The notes under the pieces: model-generated
The model's input: the letters and a program-made list of their open reading frames with translations, nothing else
Database searches by the model: none
Told to the model about the DNA's origin: nothing
Origin: Candidatus Binataceae bacterium
GTDB lineage: Bacteria; Desulfobacterota; Binatia; Binatales; Binataceae
Length of the DNA: 64,000 bases
Assembly: GCA_030038355.1 (NCBI GenBank)
Contig: JASHPB010000128.1
Location: 23,969 to 87,968, forward strand
Direction of reading: 5' to 3'
Part shown: piece after piece, positions 17,304-27,041 of the stretch
How positions within the stretch are numbered: position 1 is the first letter of the stretch
How the letters are laid out: each line of letters starts with the position of its first letter
Translations under genes and position numbers: made by a program

Positions 17304-18797
17304 CTAAAATTTCGACAGTGATTCCGCCGTCGCCTGATCGACTGCCGCCTTGGCGGCCGAGTAACCATAGAGAGCATTGGTATAAGCCGCGTCGTCCTGA
17401 GTGTAATGACGCTGTGCGTCTTCCAATTCCACGATGTTAGTGAGACCCGTTTCATAGCGCTTCTCGGCAAGTTCCAATTCCGCACGCGACGCGGCCAGTG
17501 TCTTTTCGGCCCGCATGATCCGCTGAAGCGACGCTTGCCAATTCAGGAAAGCCGTATTGACCTGCAAAATTATCTTCTGGCGCAGATCTTCGACTCCGCG
17601 GCGAATAGCATGTTGCCGGTACTCAGCCTCGGCGACCTGATCCTTAGTCAGGAAGCTGTTGAAGATGGGCCAGGTGATAAGTATGCCGACGTTGAAGTTG
17701 TTGGCAGCGGGCGTGCCAGTGCCTAACGCGGAGTATCCTCCAACCGCGTTCACTGTCGGAAAGAAATCGCTGTGGTACTGAACGATTTGTGCGCCCATAG
17801 CTTTGGCCTGGGCCTCGAGCGCTTTAAGATCCGGTCGAGCGACGAAGGCCTGCGATAACAAAGTCCGCAGTGAAGTGGTGATCGGCGAGTACGTGAGTAC
17901 CTCGGCGGGCTGATAGGTGGGAGCTGAATCGCTGAGGCCCATGGCATTGTCGAGCGCTACCTTGGCGTCATCAGCGAAATTGCGGGCATCAAGCAGGTGA
18001 AGCTGAGCCCGCTCGACCTCGGCCTGGGTGACATAAACGTCCAGTTCCGGACGAAGACCAGCCCTGGCCTTAACCTGAGCTTCATGAAGGTGGTATTTGC
18101 GCTGTTCGACAGCCTTTTCATACACTCGAATCAATTGTTGCGCTTGCAGTAGATCGAAATATCGGTCGCTCACCTCGAAGATGAGGTCCAGTTCGGTGAA
18201 CTGCTGCGATGCAGCGGCGGCGTCCGCTTCAAAGCGTCTTTGGGAGACGAATCCGTAGCGGCGGCCGAAATCGAACAGAAACTGCGAGAGAGCTACACCG
18301 GCCATGTAGTTATTGGAGGTGTCCCAGCTCTGAGTGAAGTCGCCTTCAGCAAGGTTGTGATTTATGCCAGTCAACCGAGGAAAAGCGCCGTCCGCATTGT
18401 AGTACTCGGTGTTGCCGATGCCGTTTTCTGTACTGCGAAGATATTGGGCAGTTCCGAACAACTGCGGCCCGAGGTAAGAACGCGCTTCGCCGATCTGTTC
18501 GCGTGATGCATCAGTTTCGGCGGCCGCCTCCTGAAGCCTAGGATGATACTTAAGCGCGATCGATACTGCCTCTTTGAGCGTTAGTTCACTTCCGGGCGGA
18601 ATAGGTCCCGGATTAGACGTTAAGGACTGCGTTTGCGAAGAGAAGCCCGCAGCTTGAGCGGTCGAAGGTACTCCGGCCGTTATCGAGTTGACTTGCGAAC
18701 TTATGGTCGGCAAGGGCACCTGCTCGCCAGCGCTTGCAAGTCCAATTGTCGTGAGCGTCGCTGCCCCTAAAAATACGAGAACTCGTGAATAATACAT
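17304..18797 (-). CDS. TolC-family outer-membrane channel of RND pump
   Basis: Outer-membrane efflux protein of 497 residues with a Sec signal peptide (about 1-23) and a Pro/Thr/Ser-rich linker to residue about 65. Two outer-membrane efflux repeats follow, beginning LTLKEAVSIALKYHPRLQEA and ending YETGLTNIVELEDAQRHYTQ. It is the last gene of the leftward RND operon, 46 bp after the adaptor gene. It belongs to the TolC/CusC-like soluble-signal group rather than the NodT lipoprotein group found at 11-12.8 kb. Confidence 0.9.
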   Translation of the reverse strand: MYYSRVLVFLGAATLTTIGLASAGEQVPLPTISSQVNSITAGVPSTAQAAGFSSQTQSLTSNPGPIPPGSELTLKEAVSIALKYHPRLQEAAAETDASREQIGEARSYLGPQLFGTAQYLRSTENGIGNTEYYNADGAFPRLTGINHNLAEGDFTQSWDTSNNYMAGVALSQFLFDFGRRYGFVSQRRFEADAAAASQQFTELDLIFEVSDRYFDLLQAQQLIRVYEKAVEQRKYHLHEAQVKARAGLRPELDVYVTQAEVERAQLHLLDARNFADDAKVALDNAMGLSDSAPTYQPAEVLTYSPITTSLRTLLSQAFVARPDLKALEAQAKAMGAQIVQYHSDFFPTVNAVGGYSALGTGTPAANNFNVGILITWPIFNSFLTKDQVAEAEYRQHAIRRGVEDLRQKIILQVNTAFLNWQASLQRIMRAEKTLAASRAELELAEKRYETGLTNIVELEDAQRHYTQDDAAYTNALYGYSAAKAAVDQATAESLSKF

Positions 18798-18843
18798 TCC
18801 TGGCCTCTGTCGAAGCTCGGCTTACGGAATTTGAAAGAAATCA

Positions 18844-20013
18844 CTATTCGCCAGTTGACATTGTTCTCGAAACGGTCTGGAAATCGTTCCGCAGCTTGAC
18901 GGCCACTGCTTCGCCAGGAAAAAGACTGTTGCTGAAGGGTTCAACAACAAAAGACTGATCGCTCAAGCCAGAGAGAATCTCTGTATAGGCGTCATCGCTG
19001 ATGCCGGTTTTGACGCTCGTTTCCTCCAAGTGCCCATTACTAACAGTGAGCACATGAGCTATGTCCCCTGAGCGCTGAATTGCCGAGGAAGGAATGCTTA
19101 GTGCATTCAGATGGCGAATTACATCGATCGTTACGTGAGCGTAACTCCTCGGATAAAGCAGTTCCTTGGGATTGTTGATATCAACTTCGCTAAGCATGGT
19201 ACGAGTCGCAAGATCCAGCGAGGAGGCATACCTGGCGACTGTGCCATGGAAGACCTGATCGGGGAACTCCTCGAAGCGGATTACGGCCGGCGTGCCTCGA
19301 TGTATCAATGGATAAGAAGCTTCGGGAACGTAGATATAGATACGCAATGTTTTGATATCGGCAATCGTGAGAATCGGACCGCCACCGCTGCGGTGCCCGC
19401 CGGCACCCTCAGTCGCGCCTGGAGAAATGATGCCGGAAGTTTCGTCGACGCCGATATCGCCGCCACCGGCGCGGATGAGCGCTCCCGGATCGGCGAATCG
19501 GCCGGTGATAACCCCGTCGAACGGAGCGACGATTTTCGTGTAATTGACCAAAGTATCGAGGGTTCCCACGTCGGCCTGCGCTTCGCGATACTTGGCGAAG
19601 GCCATATCAACGTCTTCTTGCGAAACAAGGCGAGGATCGGTTTGCTGCACGTGTTTCAGACGTTCATACGTGATGCGCTCGATCTCAAGGCTCGCCTGCG
19701 CACGAGCGAGATTGGAGTGCAACTCAGGCACTTCGATTTCCGCCAGAACTTGTCCGGCTTTAACATGATCGCCTTTATCGACATTAATGGTCTTTAGATA
19801 TCCGGTGACTTTGGCGTGCAGCGCGGCTTCATAGAAACCCACTACGTCACCCGGCAGATCAAGCGTCTTGTTCATTTCCTTTCGGCTCGGATGGACGACA
19901 TCCACCTCGGGTTGAGCGGGTGTCGTCATTGGTGTAACCGGCGATGCGCAGCCAGCCGCGAAGAGTCCCACCAAAGCCAAGGTACCGAGTAAAGCAGTCC
20001 CGCATTTGCTCAC
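18844..20013 (-). CDS. RND efflux periplasmic adaptor lipoprotein
   Basis: Membrane-fusion subunit, 389 residues from the preferred GTG at 20013. That start has GGAGAGGT upstream and gives a clean lipoprotein signal (ALLGTLALVGLFAAGC). Longer frames reach back to 20127 and would overlap the pump gene. Lipoyl halves are GFYEAALHAKVTGYLKTINV and TKIVAPFDGVITGRFADPGA, with a coiled-coil hairpin between them. A Gly-rich insert (ATEGAGGHRSGGGPI, near residue 205) interrupts the barrel domain. It joins the RND pump to the TolC protein encoded downstream. Confidence 0.88.
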   Translation of the reverse strand: MSKCGTALLGTLALVGLFAAGCASPVTPMTTPAQPEVDVVHPSRKEMNKTLDLPGDVVGFYEAALHAKVTGYLKTINVDKGDHVKAGQVLAEIEVPELHSNLARAQASLEIERITYERLKHVQQTDPRLVSQEDVDMAFAKYREAQADVGTLDTLVNYTKIVAPFDGVITGRFADPGALIRAGGGDIGVDETSGIISPGATEGAGGHRSGGGPILTIADIKTLRIYIYVPEASYPLIHRGTPAVIRFEEFPDQVFHGTVARYASSLDLATRTMLSEVDINNPKELLYPRSYAHVTIDVIRHLNALSIPSSAIQRSGDIAHVLTVSNGHLEETSVKTGISDDAYTEILSGLSDQSFVVEPFSNSLFPGEAVAVKLRNDFQTVSRTMSTGE

Positions 20014-20083
20014 GGCTCTACCTCTCCGAACGTCGTCATTGATTGGCTTGAACATTCGTGACAGCGATATCTTGTTGCTGCCT

Positions 20084-23000
20084 TCACGGGGTTTGCGTCC
20101 TTGCCAGTCGCTTGTAGAAGAATTCATAAATGCAAGGGACCAGGAAGAGAGTCAGTCCGGTGGATACGGTCAGACCGCCGACCGCTGCGCGAGCCAACGG
20201 AGCTGAAGCTTCCGATCCTGCACCCAGTTTTAGAGCTATTGGCATTAGGCCAGCCACGGTAGCCAACGCGGTCATCAGGATTGGCCTCATTCTGATGCGC
20301 GCGGATTCGATTGCAGCGCGGCGAAGTTCCTGACCTTGCCGCCGTCTTTCATTGGCAAAGTCGACCAACAGAATCGAATTCGAGACCACGATCCCGACCA
20401 TCACGATGATTCCCATGAATGATTCGATGTTCAACGTGGTACCAGTTGCCCAAAGCGTCCAAATAACGCCGATCAAGCCCATGGGCACTGCGAACATGAT
20501 AATCAGCGGATCAAGGAACGACTTGAACTGCGCAACCATCACAAGATAAAGCAAGACTACCGCGAGCGACAACCCGAATCCGAAGCTCGAGAAGGATCTT
20601 TGCATCGAGACTACCGCGCCGTGATACGTTACGCCCACTTGCGGCGGCAGGTGCATCTTTTCGACCTCGCGCTGGATCTTTGCCTGCGTGCCACCGAGAT
20701 TCTCAGTACTGGGCGCGACGAGGAGATCGACAACGCGCTGGATGCTGTAGTGATCAGCCTCGGAAGGATGGAACTCTGGTGTGATCGAGGCGACATCGCG
20801 CAACAAGAGGCTCTGCGCATGCCCGGTCTCCCGGTTGACGCTCTCGATCGGAATGTTCTCCAGCACCTGGGGAGAATCAAACCCATGCTCCGCGCCAGCG
20901 TACTGGACTGTCAAGAAGTAGTCATTCTTGTTTTCATGATCGATCCAGATGGATGGCTTGATATAGAGGTTCGAGTCGAGCGCGGTGATGACATTGGAAA
21001 TTATTTGCTGCTGCGTTACGCCCAACCGCGCCGACTTTACCCGGTCGACCTGAATGTTGAGCGTAGGATAGTTCAGTTCTTGTGAGATATAGCTCTGGGA
21101 CACATCCGGAAGATGAGTCAACCTGGCCTGAAGCTTCGTGGCCAGACCGCTGAGCTGGCTGAAATCGTTGCCCGCGAATTCAACGTCGATTGGGGCTATC
21201 TTTCCCAGGTTGAGGACCGCATCGATAATACTGCCCGAAGAAAACAACGTCCGCGCATCCGGAAGTTCTAGCGGCAGGATCTTCCTGAGTCGTTCCACGT
21301 AGTACTTGGTAGGTCGCCGATGCCCTGACTTAAGGGCGACCTGGATGAACCCGGAATCCTGGGCTGCGTTCGGCGAATAGATCGCTGATATGCTGGGCGC
21401 CAGTCCGATGTTCGAAATCACCATGTCGATCTCGTCCTTGGGAATCACTCTGCGGACGATCGCCTCGATTTGACGTGCCATATCGGTCGTCAACTCGATA
21501 CGAGTGCCGGCCGGCGCACGGAAGTTGATAGTGAAGGTTCCCGCATCTGTTTCAGGAAACAGTTCGGTGCCAAGCAGCGGAAACATCGCGAGACTGGCCA
21601 CGAAGAGAACCGTGACGCCGGCTATCACTATTGCTTTGTGATCGAGCGCCCTTTCAAGCAGCTGTTCATATCTCGCGGCGAAGCGCTCGTACCACGCGTT
21701 GAACACAGCGAACACGCCGCTGCCGCCACCGTGCTCAGCTTCCATCGCGGCTTCCTTGGTCAGAAAGCGCGCGCAATAGATCGGAATTATGCTCATCGCC
21801 ACCATGTAAGACGCGGCCATTGAAAGCACGACTGCCAATGCGAGCGCGCTGAACAGGTACTTGGCAACGCCGAACAGGAACATCACCGGAAAGAACACGA
21901 TGCAGGTGGTGATGGTTGAGGCTAGAACTGGGAGCGCAACTTCCTCGGCGCCTTGGCGCGCAGCGATTCGAGGTTCTTTGCCTTCAGCGAGGTGACGGTT
22001 GATGTTCTCGAGAACCACGACCGAGTCATCGACCAGTCTGCCAATCGCGAGCGCGAATCCGCCGAGTGTCATGATGTTGATCGTGGAGCCGTTCATATAA
22101 AGTCCGAACGCTCCGGCCAGAATTGACAGGGGAATCGAAAGGAAGATTGCAAACGTCGACCGGAAGCTTCCAAGGAAAATCAGGATCATCAGCGAGGCAA
22201 GCACCGCTCCCGAGATAGCCTCATGCTCGAGGCTGTCGATGGCTTCACGAATATAAGTAGATTGGTCGAAAATAGTCCTCAGTTTCATCCCGGCTGGAAG
22301 TCCGAATACGTTCGGCAGCAGATGCTTTACACCGTCGACCACCGATATCGTGTTGGCCCCGACCTGCCGCAGGATGGGAATGTAGACGGAAGGCTGTCCG
22401 TTGATCAGGACCTTGTTGTACTGGATCTGGGACGAATCATCGACTTTGCCGATGTCATCCATCAGCACCGGCGCCTGACCGCGGCCGATCTTCACCGGCA
22501 CTTGGCCAATCTGCGGTACTTTTTTGATCATGCTGTTGGAATAGATGTAGTAATCCTTGGTGCCGATCTTAACGTCGCCGGCGGGCAAGATAAGGTTTGA
22601 CTTGTCGAGCGCGTTGACGACGTCCATCAGGGACAGGCCACGAGCCTGTAACGCCTGCGAATTGGCATAGGCCATGATCTGGCGGAACTTTCCGCCGAAG
22701 GGTATGGGGATCGAAGCGCCGGGTACGGTAGCTAGCTGATTGCGGACATTGTAGCGCGCCTCATCCTCTAGCTGAGTTTCGCTGAAGCCTTTCCCTTCCA
22801 GCGTTACCAGCACAACAGGTAACGAGGAAGCATCGTACTGCAATACGAGGGGCGGCAGCGTGCCGGGCGGCATGATCCCCAGATCAGCCATCGCCAACGT
22901 TCCCATCTGGGCTGCTGCCGCCTCGATGTTGGTGCCCGGTTGAAAGAAGACCTTGATGATGCTCACGCCTGACAACGAACGTGACTCGATATGTTGAATG

Positions 23001-23221
23001 TTGCTGCCGAGGGTAAAAAATCGCTCGTAGCGGAAGGTTATGTTGTCCTCCATATCGAGCGGAGGCATCCCCTGGTAAAAGGTTGCCACAACAACGGCCG
23101 GTATCTTGATGTCCGGGAACACGTCGACCGGCATCCGGGTAAACGCGGTTGCTCCGAGGATGGCGATGACCAGCGCCCCGACAATGATGGTGTAGGGATT
23201 GCGCAGCGAGAAACTTGGCAC
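20084..23221 (-). CDS. RND-family efflux transporter permease
   Basis: Proton-driven inner-membrane pump of 1045 residues with the usual 12 helices and two large periplasmic loops. The N-terminus RMPVDVFPDI is typical, and the helix-4 proton-relay acids appear in LAIGRLVDDSVVVLENI. The sequence is of the hydrophobe/amphiphile type and lacks the metal-binding Met triads of CusA as far as I can judge. GTG 23221 is preceded by GGGAGGGAG with an 8-base spacer, an unusually strong ribosome site for a pump. A perfect hairpin lies just upstream of that site. Confidence 0.93.
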   Translation of the reverse strand: MPSFSLRNPYTIIVGALVIAILGATAFTRMPVDVFPDIKIPAVVVATFYQGMPPLDMEDNITFRYERFFTLGSNIQHIESRSLSGVSIIKVFFQPGTNIEAAAAQMGTLAMADLGIMPPGTLPPLVLQYDASSLPVVLVTLEGKGFSETQLEDEARYNVRNQLATVPGASIPIPFGGKFRQIMAYANSQALQARGLSLMDVVNALDKSNLILPAGDVKIGTKDYYIYSNSMIKKVPQIGQVPVKIGRGQAPVLMDDIGKVDDSSQIQYNKVLINGQPSVYIPILRQVGANTISVVDGVKHLLPNVFGLPAGMKLRTIFDQSTYIREAIDSLEHEAISGAVLASLMILIFLGSFRSTFAIFLSIPLSILAGAFGLYMNGSTINIMTLGGFALAIGRLVDDSVVVLENINRHLAEGKEPRIAARQGAEEVALPVLASTITTCIVFFPVMFLFGVAKYLFSALALAVVLSMAASYMVAMSIIPIYCARFLTKEAAMEAEHGGGSGVFAVFNAWYERFAARYEQLLERALDHKAIVIAGVTVLFVASLAMFPLLGTELFPETDAGTFTINFRAPAGTRIELTTDMARQIEAIVRRVIPKDEIDMVISNIGLAPSISAIYSPNAAQDSGFIQVALKSGHRRPTKYYVERLRKILPLELPDARTLFSSGSIIDAVLNLGKIAPIDVEFAGNDFSQLSGLATKLQARLTHLPDVSQSYISQELNYPTLNIQVDRVKSARLGVTQQQIISNVITALDSNLYIKPSIWIDHENKNDYFLTVQYAGAEHGFDSPQVLENIPIESVNRETGHAQSLLLRDVASITPEFHPSEADHYSIQRVVDLLVAPSTENLGGTQAKIQREVEKMHLPPQVGVTYHGAVVSMQRSFSSFGFGLSLAVVLLYLVMVAQFKSFLDPLIIMFAVPMGLIGVIWTLWATGTTLNIESFMGIIVMVGIVVSNSILLVDFANERRRQGQELRRAAIESARIRMRPILMTALATVAGLMPIALKLGAGSEASAPLARAAVGGLTVSTGLTLFLVPCIYEFFYKRLARTQTP

Positions 23222-23236
23222 GATTCGAACTCCCTC

Positions 23237-23261
23237 CCACCGCTGAGCTTTATCGCGGTGG
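23237..23261 (-). promoter_or_regulatory. Intercistronic hairpin before the RND pump gene
   Basis: CCACCGC and GCGGTGG form a perfect 7-bp stem with an 11-base loop. On the minus strand it is followed immediately by the strong ribosome site of the pump gene, so it may limit read-through, protect the mRNA end or tune initiation. Confidence 0.4.
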
Positions 23262-23335
23262 CAAATCAGACACCAATACAGACTTCATGCGATGCACGAA
23301 GTCCGCGCACTACGTGTTATGGCGCGGTGACTGGA

Positions 23336-23689
23336 CTAGAGAAAGGGATCCGGACTATCGGTGCGCGCTGAGAGCAGTTTCAAGCGCCGTATGAAGATCT
23401 GTAGCGGCGGTATCGGCAAGCTCAACTCCAAAATGGGCCGCACCGTTTGAGCAATTGACATTGGGGCGGGCTGAGCGTGCCGCGGAATACGTTGGGCCTG
23501 AAACTCGAATTCAAAGTCCGGTTGACTCGACGAATTTTGGGTGAAGCGATGCGCTCCGGCCTCAACACTCTGTGCTGCCGCGCTACAGGAAACATGCGCA
23601 TGCGGTCCGATCACCGTTGGTGCGAATGCGAAGATGCTCACTGTGACAAGGATCACGGCGAGCAGAGAAGACTGTGTGCGGTTAAGCAT
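23336..23689 (-). CDS. Exported hypothetical protein leading the RND operon
   Basis: Protein of 117 residues with a hydrophobic N-terminal signal (LLAVILVTVSIFAFAPTVIG) and then a His, Ser and Pro-rich body (GPHAHVSCSAAAQSVEAGAH). The C-terminal third is hydrophobic with PPLQIFIRRLKLL. There are no domain motifs. It lies 114 bp upstream of the pump on the same strand, and a promoter-like element lies just before it, so it is probably co-transcribed. It could be a periplasmic sensor, metal scavenger or leader; I do not recognise it. Confidence 0.5.
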   Translation of the reverse strand: MLNRTQSSLLAVILVTVSIFAFAPTVIGPHAHVSCSAAAQSVEAGAHRFTQNSSSQPDFEFEFQAQRIPRHAQPAPMSIAQTVRPILELSLPIPPLQIFIRRLKLLSARTDSPDPFL

Positions 23690-23706
23690 CAGCCGGAAGC
23701 GGCTTC

Positions 23707-23734
23707 ATTTTAGCGCAACCCTTTTCGAATGCAA
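23707..23734 (-). promoter_or_regulatory. Putative sigma-70 promoter of the RND operon
   Basis: On the minus strand TTGCAT (23734-23729) and TAAAAT (23712-23707) are 16 bases apart. The -10 lies 17 bases before the ATG of the 117-residue exported protein, which would give a very short leader. Confidence 0.35.
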
Positions 23735-23905
23735 ACCCGCACCGGGCGACCGGCCCATAGATGAAATCGCCAAAGCAACGATTCGCACGAGTTCCTCGGC
23801 GTGTCGTCCCATTTGCGTTAGCCACTCGGTCCGACACTGATCGCTCCCAAATCCTGAGGATTTGAATTAAAAGAAAGGAAAACTCGTCAAGCAGTCGGAG
23901 CGTGA

Positions 23906-24271
23906 ATGTTCAAAGTTCGATCAGGAAATTGGCGGCGAATCCTCCGGATTGCCGTCGTAGCGTTCCTGGTCTTCTCTTGCGTTCGCGTCGTGTATCCGCT
24001 TCTCGCGTGTAGCCCCAATACATCGCGTCATCACTACGCGCAGCGGGAAGAGAAGCTGACGCGAGGCACCGTCTTCGAAGTCGGGGCCGAGACGCTAAAG
24101 GTCGCGATCCTTTCAACAATTCGGCATCGCAATCTGTGGTTGGTGGCCGCTGCCGAAGACGCCCCGCTAGCGCGGTTCCAGGCTGACGGACTTACGCTGC
24201 AAATCTGGCCAGAGCAGCAGCGCATATTCTTTCGTCGCATTCTTTCTCCGCCGAGTGACGCCGGCCACTAG
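23906..24271 (+). CDS. Membrane-anchored hypothetical protein
   Basis: Protein of 121 residues with one N-terminal helix (ILRIAVVAFLVFSCVRVVYP) preceded by basic residues, so it is either anchored or exported. The body is small and beta-rich (GTVFEVGAETLKVAILSTIR, FQADGLTLQIWPEQQRIFFR). No motif is recognised. The ATG is used without an obvious ribosome site. It runs divergently from the RND operon, separated by about 200 bp. Confidence 0.45.
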   Translation: MFKVRSGNWRRILRIAVVAFLVFSCVRVVYPLLACSPNTSRHHYAQREEKLTRGTVFEVGAETLKVAILSTIRHRNLWLVAAAEDAPLARFQADGLTLQIWPEQQRIFFRRILSPPSDAGH

Positions 24272-24402
24272 ATCCCAAACACATAGCCCCGCCTAGTTCT
24301 GAAGAATGCGGTTTCTTCTTCGCCGCGTTCGGCTTTGACCGATACGTTTGCGAAACATAGGTGCGGCCGCTGGGCGGCTCACATGAATCGGGGAACAGTG
24401 CA

Positions 24403-24948
24403 ATGACTGGTATACACAATAATCATCGGACCGATCGTGAACGACAATCGGAAGCTGCGCTCTCGCGATCGCGAGGTGAATCGCTTGAGGGGCTGCTCTG
24501 CGATTTGCGCGATCAGGAGCTCCGCAGAATAAAAGCCTACGCGCGTAACGAATCGGCCGAGGGGCAATCAATCGGCGATGAGTTGGACCGCGCGCGCCAG
24601 CACGAAGAGATCGAATTCAAGGTGAGCCTGCTGGAGCTTAGCGAGCGGCTCCTGGCGGCGATCACCTCGGCCTTGGCCCGGATGAGAGAATCCAAGTTCG
24701 AAGTATGCGAAGAATGCGAGCAACCGATCTCGCCCGCTCGCCTGCAGTCCGTGCCCATGGCCAAATACTGCCTTGATTGCCAGCGCGAGATTGAAGTCGC
24801 CGAAGAGCGCCACAAAATTCGCGCCCGAATTACCCAAGCTCGATCAAGCAGCCTCTTCGATACCTACGCGGCTCAATCCGAAACAGTGAAGGAGAGAGGA
24901 ATCAAACGCTTCCACATTCCACGAGCCAAGGGCGCGCCGCCGATCTGA
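24403..24948 (+). CDS. DksA/TraR-type C4 zinc-finger protein
   Basis: Protein of 181 residues. A helical stretch (about residues 20-95) precedes a C4 zinc finger: CEEC then CLDC in CEECEQPISPARLQSVPMAK and YCLDCQ, the DksA/TraR arrangement. Such proteins insert into the RNA-polymerase secondary channel and mediate stringent control. The coiled-coil tip acids are less clear, so it may be a general C4 finger protein rather than a true DksA. ATG 24403 is chosen because GGGGA lies 8 bases upstream; the frame extends to GTG 24361. Confidence 0.8.
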   Translation: MTGIHNNHRTDRERQSEAALSRSRGESLEGLLCDLRDQELRRIKAYARNESAEGQSIGDELDRARQHEEIEFKVSLLELSERLLAAITSALARMRESKFEVCEECEQPISPARLQSVPMAKYCLDCQREIEVAEERHKIRARITQARSSSLFDTYAAQSETVKERGIKRFHIPRAKGAPPI

Positions 24949-24960
24949 CGAGCGGTCTTA

Positions 24961-25965
24961 GTGAGGCTTCGGGGCCAACATGCTCCGCAACCCTCGGCCT
25001 TGACCAAAGCTTGCGCAAAAGGAGCGCTTCAAATCTTGACGTTTGAGAAAACTCATCGATGGGCGATAGTGCTCGCCGGAGGCGACGGGAAAAGGTTCGC
25101 TCCAACGATGCAACCTATCGAAATTGGCGAAAAGCCGAAGCAGTTCTGCAAGGTTCTGAGCGATCTCACTTTAATTGAGCAGGTGCGAAATCGCATCGAG
25201 CTGATTTTGCCGAGTCACCGGATTTTCTATGCGTTATCGCGTACGCACGAACGATACTTCTGGCCGTTGCTATCCGAAGTGCTCTTATCGCGGATGGTGA
25301 TTCAGCCGCTGAACCGTGGCACCGCGCCAGCAGTACTTTATTCGCTGTTGCGGCTCGGCCTTATTGATCCCGACGCACACGTTGCGCTTTTTCCGTCCGA
25401 TTTCTTTGTCAGCAACGATCGGCTCTTGATGTCTTACGTAGAGAGATCCTTCGACACACTGGCTATCCGTCCCGATCTCGTAATCGTGCTTGGCATGACT
25501 CCGGATTCGCCAGCAACGGAACATAACTGGATCGAACCAGCGAGTGCCTTTGCTTGCAACTTGGAATTGTTGTTCAGGGTGCGCCGCTTCATCGAGAGGC
25601 CTCCGGTTGAGGTCGCTCAAAGGCTATGCGCGCATGGACGATGCTTCTGGAATAGCTCCATCGTGGTCGCACGCCTGGTCAATCTACTCGCGTTGATGAT
25701 CGACGTGCTACCAAATCTTTATGACGAATTCGGTCGGCTTGCGGATGTTCTGGGAACTGAGTTTGAGAGCGAGGCAGTAGAATGCACCTATCGATCGATA
25801 CGGGGCATCGATTTCAACTCGAGCGTGCTGTCTGCCAGGGCATTCAAAATCACCATGATGCGTGTCGACGGACTTTTCTGGAATGATTTGGATAGTAACA
25901 GTGAAGTGCTGGCCACGTTAGAACACATCGGAGTAAGGCCAAAATGGTTGTCGGTGATCAACTGA
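24961..25965 (+). CDS. Mannose-1-phosphate guanylyltransferase-like nucleotidyltransferase
   Basis: Sugar-1-phosphate nucleotidyltransferase of 334 residues that would form an NDP-sugar. The nucleotide-binding start is WAIVLAGGDGKRFAP followed by GEKPKQFCKV, and the product-site region is HGRCFWNSSIVVARL. It lacks the C-terminal isomerase domain of bifunctional ManC. Key loops deviate (GGDGKRF rather than GGxGxRLxP), so substrate prediction is weak. TTG 25036 with AAGGAG upstream is a plausible alternative start. It follows the zinc-finger gene by 12 bp and is likely co-transcribed with it. Confidence 0.75.
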   Translation: MRLRGQHAPQPSALTKACAKGALQILTFEKTHRWAIVLAGGDGKRFAPTMQPIEIGEKPKQFCKVLSDLTLIEQVRNRIELILPSHRIFYALSRTHERYFWPLLSEVLLSRMVIQPLNRGTAPAVLYSLLRLGLIDPDAHVALFPSDFFVSNDRLLMSYVERSFDTLAIRPDLVIVLGMTPDSPATEHNWIEPASAFACNLELLFRVRRFIERPPVEVAQRLCAHGRCFWNSSIVVARLVNLLALMIDVLPNLYDEFGRLADVLGTEFESEAVECTYRSIRGIDFNSSVLSARAFKITMMRVDGLFWNDLDSNSEVLATLEHIGVRPKWLSVIN

Positions 25966-26130
25966 ACGTTACGCCTCTTTGGTTGGCGTTCGGTGACTGA
26001 GGCCAGAGTGCGGATTCGGCATTGTTGCGGACATCGGTCAGACACCGAAGCGGCAGTTCGTGGTGAACGCCAATTCCTAACCGATGGAGCGCATCACGCG
26101 AGATAGCGAACGACCAGCGCCGATCGTCGC

Positions 26131-26954
26131 TTCAATGGTACCGGAGTCCCGACCTTCGCCTCATTTGTCGGATTCCTGATACTGAATCTGGCGCTCTTTG
26201 GCTGCGCATGCCTTGGCCAAGGATCGACGACGGCCCCGAAGCAACCGATTTTTTTGCGAGCTTCAGATCTACACGACGGATACTGTTGCCAGGACCATCT
26301 GATGTTCGAGGTGCGTAGTAAATGACCTGATTGCGGCGCAGAGCAGAGGCCGTGAGAAACTGCCAGTTTACTCAGTATCACAACACGGCCCGGCTCGCGT
26401 ACGGACTTCTACCGTGGCTCGAAGTCGGACAATACGTCTGCACCGGCGAGCTTGGCGAAGGCAGGTACGAATATGCGGGTGCGCGGACCAAAGCGCACTT
26501 CAGCATCCCGCAGACTGAGTCGTGGCTTGTACAAGTCGACGGCAATGTCGAACTTTAGTATATGCGCCGCGCGGCCGTTGACGATCCGCTCAATATCGAG
26601 TTCATGCCCATGATCGAAGGCTATGTAGGCTACTTCTTTCTGGTCGCGAATCCGGCTGTCGAAAAGCAATTCTCCGGTCCGGGCACCCATAATGGGCTCT
26701 CGTTCGAACCGAACGCCGCAATCAGTTATCGCTTGGGCGGCAAATGGAACTGGTTCGAGCCTTCGCTCGTGTATTACGGCGATCCAGGACCGATCACCAA
26801 CGTATACGGCTTCAATCAGCAGCAGGATTTCATCGTGCCTGGTTTCAACCTTTATCTGGACCCGCGCTTCGAATTCAATTTCGGTGCAGGCTTCGGACTG
26901 TCCGGCACGTTAAGCGGACAGTTCGTAAAAGCGACGATCGCTTGGGAGTTCTAG
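26131..26954 (+). pseudogene. Broken outer-membrane beta-barrel (porin-like) gene
   Basis: The 3' two-thirds (26331-26954) read in one frame as amphipathic strands with aromatic girdles (ARLAYGLLPWLEVGQYVC, FEFNFGAGFGLSGTLSGQF, terminal KATIAWEF with a C-terminal Phe, typical of outer-membrane barrels). This frame has a TAG at 26556-26558, apparently CAG to TAG, between GNVEL and YMRRAAVDDP. Upstream in another frame lies signal-peptide-like text (FVGFLILNLALFGCACLG) ending at a TGA near 26323, so a frameshift separates signal and barrel, and no start codon survives. At least two lesions are present. Confidence 0.72.
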
Positions 26955-27041
26955 CCGCCGACGCGCCATGACCTTGCACTTCCCTGCGCCGGGCGACGCA
27001 ATGAGAAAACTCGCGACCTCCTGCTGGAGGCGTCGAGATGT

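Noticed and set aside
23216..23235. T-arm-like GATTCGAACTCCC
   Set aside because: It falls on the start of the RND pump gene and has no tRNA cloverleaf around it.
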